Of a stretch of 13,740 nucleotides of DNA, positions 12,026-13,740 are shown one piece after another. The DNA lies in NCBI GenBank assembly GCA_026770585.1, contig MU646349.1, positions 206,753-220,492 on the forward strand, read 5' to 3'. The stretch's first letter is position 1. Each line of letters opens with the position of its first letter. The translations under genes were made by a program, and so were the position numbers. This stretch comes from Baffinella frigidus. Taxonomy: Eukaryota > Cryptophyceae > Cryptomonadales > Baffinellaceae. Under the pieces are notes generated by a model, which had not been told where the DNA came from, made no database searches, and was given only the letters and a program-made list of their open reading frames with translations.

Positions 12026-12263
12026 TAGCTCTGCCCCACTTGATTCCGTCTCATCATTGTAAACATTCAGCCGGTATTATTAGAGCGCTGTGCAATGAAG
12101 TTGGCCACGGGAAAATGGCTCCAATTTTCCCATTTTCCCATTTTCGGTGGCCAACTTCTCTGCACAGCGCTCTAGTTTCAACGGAGGATCTCCCGTAAAA
12201 TTTAAGTGTCCATCTACGGCTCAATGTTTTGAATAATGAGACGAAATCAAGTGGGCAGAGCTA
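12026..12263. mobile_element. TA-flanked MITE with ~46-bp TIRs (outer element)
   Basis: TA at 12026-12027 and 12262-12263 brackets GCTCTGCCCCACTTGATTCC and its near complement, AATCAAGTGGGCAGAGC. The similarity runs about 46 bp to CATTCAGCCG/CGGCTCAATG. Without the inner insertion it is about 142 bp. Confidence 0.85.
12081..12174. mobile_element. 90-bp MITE nested in the outer element
   Basis: TA at 12081-12082 and 12173-12174 brackets 12083-12172. Its ends GAGCGCTGTGCA/TGCACAGCGCTC are perfect, and the similarity extends through GAAGTTGGCCAC. The centre has AAAATGGCTCCAATTTTCCC. The location inside 12028-12261 shows it inserted later. Confidence 0.85.
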
Positions 12264-12301
12264 GGACGCGACTCGAGCAGGGATAATCCACTGTTACTTC
12301 T

Positions 12302-12451
12302 TCAGTTAACAGAGGTTCCACTTTTGCTTTGAGACGTCCCACTCTCGACTTTTGTCTCGGTGGGCCGCGCTCTTGGAATTGTCTGCAATGCCTCCATCAA
12401 CACGTCGTGTCTGTGTGCTCGATTGCTCTCAAAAAGTTGAGCAAATTTGTT
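12302..12451 (-). CDS. C-terminal coding-like exon, unknown protein
   Basis: The minus strand reads NKFAQLFESNRAHRHDVLME, ALQTIPRARPTETKVESGTS, QSKSGTSVN and a stop, 49 residues of protein-like, polar sequence. A GGGGCAG| step sits just before it at 12452, but the tract upstream is G-rich and not pyrimidine-rich, so the 3' splice site is doubtful. Opposite this, the plus strand is also open (GGPRSWNCLQCLHQHVVSVC). I recognise no family. The adjoining repeats at 12516-12645 bound it on the right. Confidence 0.35.
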   Translation of the reverse strand, partial: NKFAQLFESNRAHRHDVLMEALQTIPRARPTETKVESGTSQSKSGTSVN

Positions 12452-12515
12452 CTGCCCCCCCCGCCTCCAGCGGCCCCTCCGGCCAAGGGCTCTCTCATTC
12501 ACGCACTTTCATGCA

Positions 12516-12645
12516 GGCCCATGTTTAATTTTCATTCGGGCCCATGTTTAATAAAGGGAAATTCGGTCCCATGTTTAATAAAGGGAAATGGCCCATCAAA
12601 CCGGATTGTGGCCCTAATTAAATTCAGTCTGGGCCCTAATTAACC
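12516..12645. repeat. 27-bp GGGCCCATGTTTAATAAAGG repeats
   Basis: Three units of GG(G/T)CCCATGTTTAAT with AAAGGGAAA (from 12516, 12539 and 12566) are followed by two units of GG(G)CCCTAATTAA (about 12611 and 12635). AATAAA motifs occur inside units, but repetition alone explains them. Confidence 0.8.
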
Positions 12646-12719
12646 TTCGCACAACTCGTATGAACGCATAGGAGTCCATCTTCTTCGATATTAATCGTGT
12701 TTTCGGGTTCCCTTGGTAG

Positions 12720-12845
12720 TCTGAGGAGGACCAGCGCAAGTTCACCTACTGGGGGTACAACTTCGAGTCCTTCTGCACCAAGACTGCGGCCGGGGCGCAG
12801 CGCAAAGACGTCAATCCCGATGTGGAGTGGTGTGCGGTGATGAAG
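12720..12845 (+). CDS. DXO/RAI1-family decapping nuclease, internal exon
   Basis: Bounded by GTTCCCTTGGTAG| and AAG|GTACCTG, these 42 codons in phase 0 read SEEDQRKFTYWGYNFESFCT, KTAAGAQRKDVNPDVEWCAV and MK. The family (DXO/Dom3Z, Rai1) removes incomplete or non-canonical mRNA caps and degrades the RNA 5'-3', mostly in the nucleus. YWGYNFE matches its GΦxΦE active-site motif (YMGxKFE in animals). The following NPDVEWCAVMK matches the stretch before the EΦD metal-binding motif (VN, C, V at similar spacing). A possible next exon starts at CTCAG|CTGCTG (13129), reading LLHDVNGIRLWGPDVGND. It resembles the strand before EΦD but lacks a clear E-x-D, so either it is not the exon or the copy is decayed. 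The intron would be 283 nt including the CT microsatellite. I see no upstream exons in the window. This may be a gene piece. Confidence 0.6.
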
Positions 12846-12884
12846 GTACCTGCCTATCTATGTCGCTCGTTATTAATATATATA

Positions 12885-12899
12885 TCTCTCTCGCGCGCG

Positions 12900-12937
<38 letters not shown>

Positions 12938-12945
12938 CGTGCGCG

Positions 12946-12989
<44 letters not shown>

Positions 12990-13054
12990 CGTGCGCGCTC
13001 TGTCTCTCTCTCTCTCCCTCCCTCCCTCCCTCTCTCTCTCTCTCTCTCTCTCTT
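12885..13054. repeat. CT microsatellite with CG inserts
   Basis: About 170 bp of (CT)n, broken by CGCGCGCGCGCG (12892-12903), two copies of GCACGTGCGCGCTCTG (12935 and 12987, period 52) and a CCCT run. It is pure pyrimidine on plus over long stretches. It lies in the putative DXO intron. Frames through it (SLSL or RERE) are artefacts. Confidence 0.95.
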
Positions 13055-13169
13055 TACCCGCCGTTGCTCCCGCCAGCACTTTCTATGCATCACCGTTGTC
13101 TCCAGCGCATCGTGTCTGGACTGCTCAGCTGCTGCATGATGTGAATGGCATTCGGTTATGGGGGCCGGA

Positions 13170-13552
13170 CGTCGGGAACGACGCCCCATGTTGCTTCGTG
13201 CAAAGCCACGGCAGCGTTGGAGCCATTTATTGGAGCGTTGGAGCCATTCGTGTAAAGCCACTGCAGTCTCATCCTGCCAAGTATTTAATTTAAATGCTCG
13301 GCGGAGTTCCCCATACAACGAAAATTACTACACAAGCGATGAAAGAGTCGTGTCCGAAAGATCATGTGTAGTAATTTCCGTACATTTGGGGAACTCCCGA
13401 GCATTTAATTTAAATACCTGATCGGATGAAGTCGAGCATGGCCCGGCGCATCTCGGGGCTCTGAGGCGGGCCGGTTCTAGATTTTGGTCTGGCATTGGAG
13501 CCATTGCCGTGAACCTCCTGGCGTTGGAGCCATTGCAGTGAACCTCCTGGTG
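13170..13552 (-). CDS. Candidate two-exon piece with WLQR repeats
   Basis: On the minus strand, 13552-13418 reads LQWLQRQEVHGNGSNARPKS, RTGPPQSPEMRRAMLDFIRS and ends CAG|GTATTT at 13418/13417. If 13417-13261 is spliced out (ACTGCAG|TGG), the frame continues VALHEWLQRSNKWLQRCRGF, ARSNMG. WLQR is thus coded three times. The intron is almost entirely the MITE 13281-13417, whose terminal GTATTT supplies the 5' splice site. I recognise no family. A 29-bp direct repeat over part of the first exon does not preserve frame and argues against coding there. The DXO continuation on the plus strand overlaps the second piece. Confidence 0.3.
13281..13417. mobile_element. 137-bp MITE carrying the ACGAAAATTAC core
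   Basis: Inverted repeats of about 52 bp start GTATTTAATTTAAATGCTCG and include GGAGTTCCCC. The inner core 13318-13381 runs from ACGAAAATTACTACAC to GTGTAGTAATTTCCGT. The core ends are shared with 4382-4444 and 4663-4726, but the outer arms are different. Confidence 0.85.
13495..13552. repeat. 29-bp direct repeat, 2 copies
   Basis: TTGGAGCCATTG(C)(C/A)GTGAACCTCCTGG starts at 13495 and 13524. The same TTGGAGCCATT box occurs at 13217 and 13238. Confidence 0.85.
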
Positions 13553-13610
13553 GAGACAATGCAACCTCTCAGCCACGCTGTCTCAGCCCATCTACCAAAA
13601 CCCGAAACAC

Positions 13611-13740
13611 TATGCCTCAAGTGGCCATGGTGTCAAGATTTGCCCCAGATAGGTCCTAGGCAGATCATAGGGCCCTACGGTAGGGCGTATGAGCCTACTG
13701 GGCACGTACCGTAGGGCCCTACGGTAGGGCGTATGAGCCT
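13611..13740. mobile_element. Family 4 MITE copy 4, internally duplicated and cut by the window end
   Basis: TA at 13611-13612 is followed by a diverged left TIR (TGCCTCAAGTGGCCA) and the family interior. GTAGGGCCCTACGGTAGGGC + GTATGAGCCT is present twice (ending 13696 and 13740), so the right half is tandemly duplicated. The window ends before the right TIR. Confidence 0.75.

Noticed and set aside
13075-13137. Alternative second DXO exon starting CACTTTCTATGC with LDC at the spacing of the EVDC motif
   Set aside because: The spacing matches, but the essential Glu is absent, only the DC is shared, and the frame stops after 20 codons. The 13129 start fits slightly better and is itself tentative.
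12854-13144. Long frames encoding Ser-Leu or Arg-Glu runs
   Set aside because: They translate the CT microsatellite on each strand. The composition is wholly explained by the dinucleotide repeat.

Overview
The window looks like a nuclear fragment of a repeat-rich eukaryote, most likely a unicellular alga or another protist. It has no operons, no tRNA or rRNA genes that I can see, and no long intact ORF. What it has are short exon-like islands with GT/AG borders, many small terminal-inverted-repeat elements (MITE-like), minisatellites, a CT microsatellite, and degenerate arrays of the plant/algal/alveolate-type telomere unit CCCTAAA. The species cannot be named from this. TTTAGGG-type telomeres are known from green algae and plants, dinoflagellates and chromerids, among others.

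Layout. 1-1780: an inverted copy of a small C-terminal exon with a 172-bp MITE inside it, then tandem repeats and a coding-like remnant. 1785-2860: a foldback element and its halves, a short plus-strand exon and its duplicate, a 215-bp TIR element, and a second 172-bp MITE. 2870-4210: a duplicated minus-strand C-terminal exon split by a TTAA-flanked MITE, a ~36-bp tandem array, and further copies of the exon seen at the left end. 4340-5660: two elements sharing a mobile core, a GC-rich stretch, and a 28-bp minisatellite around a duplicated exon. 5619-6930: the longest protein-like block, on the minus strand, with a diverged paralogue beside it. 7311-9330: a 635-bp telomere-like array running straight into the 3' splice site of a possible Sec14/CRAL-TRIO exon, then more short exons and repeats. 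9438-10025: a very large interleaved inverted repeat. 10034-12265: 100-bp TA-flanked MITEs, two more telomere-like arrays of different unit, a triplicated exon start and a nested pair of TA elements. 12302-13740: a short minus exon, a convincing exon of the DXO/RAI1 decapping-nuclease family, a CT microsatellite in its intron, a MITE filling a candidate intron on the opposite strand, and a truncated fourth 100-bp MITE.

The genes do not form a pathway. Most coding pieces are single exons, duplicated exon fragments or remnants separated by mobile DNA. The best-supported biology is transposon biology. Duplicated segments inside the window act as filled and empty sites, which define element ends and target duplications directly (TG or AA for one family, TA for others, TTAA for one). 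The most interesting hypotheses are a MITE that behaves as an intron (13281-13417), a modular MITE core carried by different outer repeats, and telomere-like arrays serving as intron sequence. I found no evidence for a defence system, CRISPR array or other multi-gene machine.
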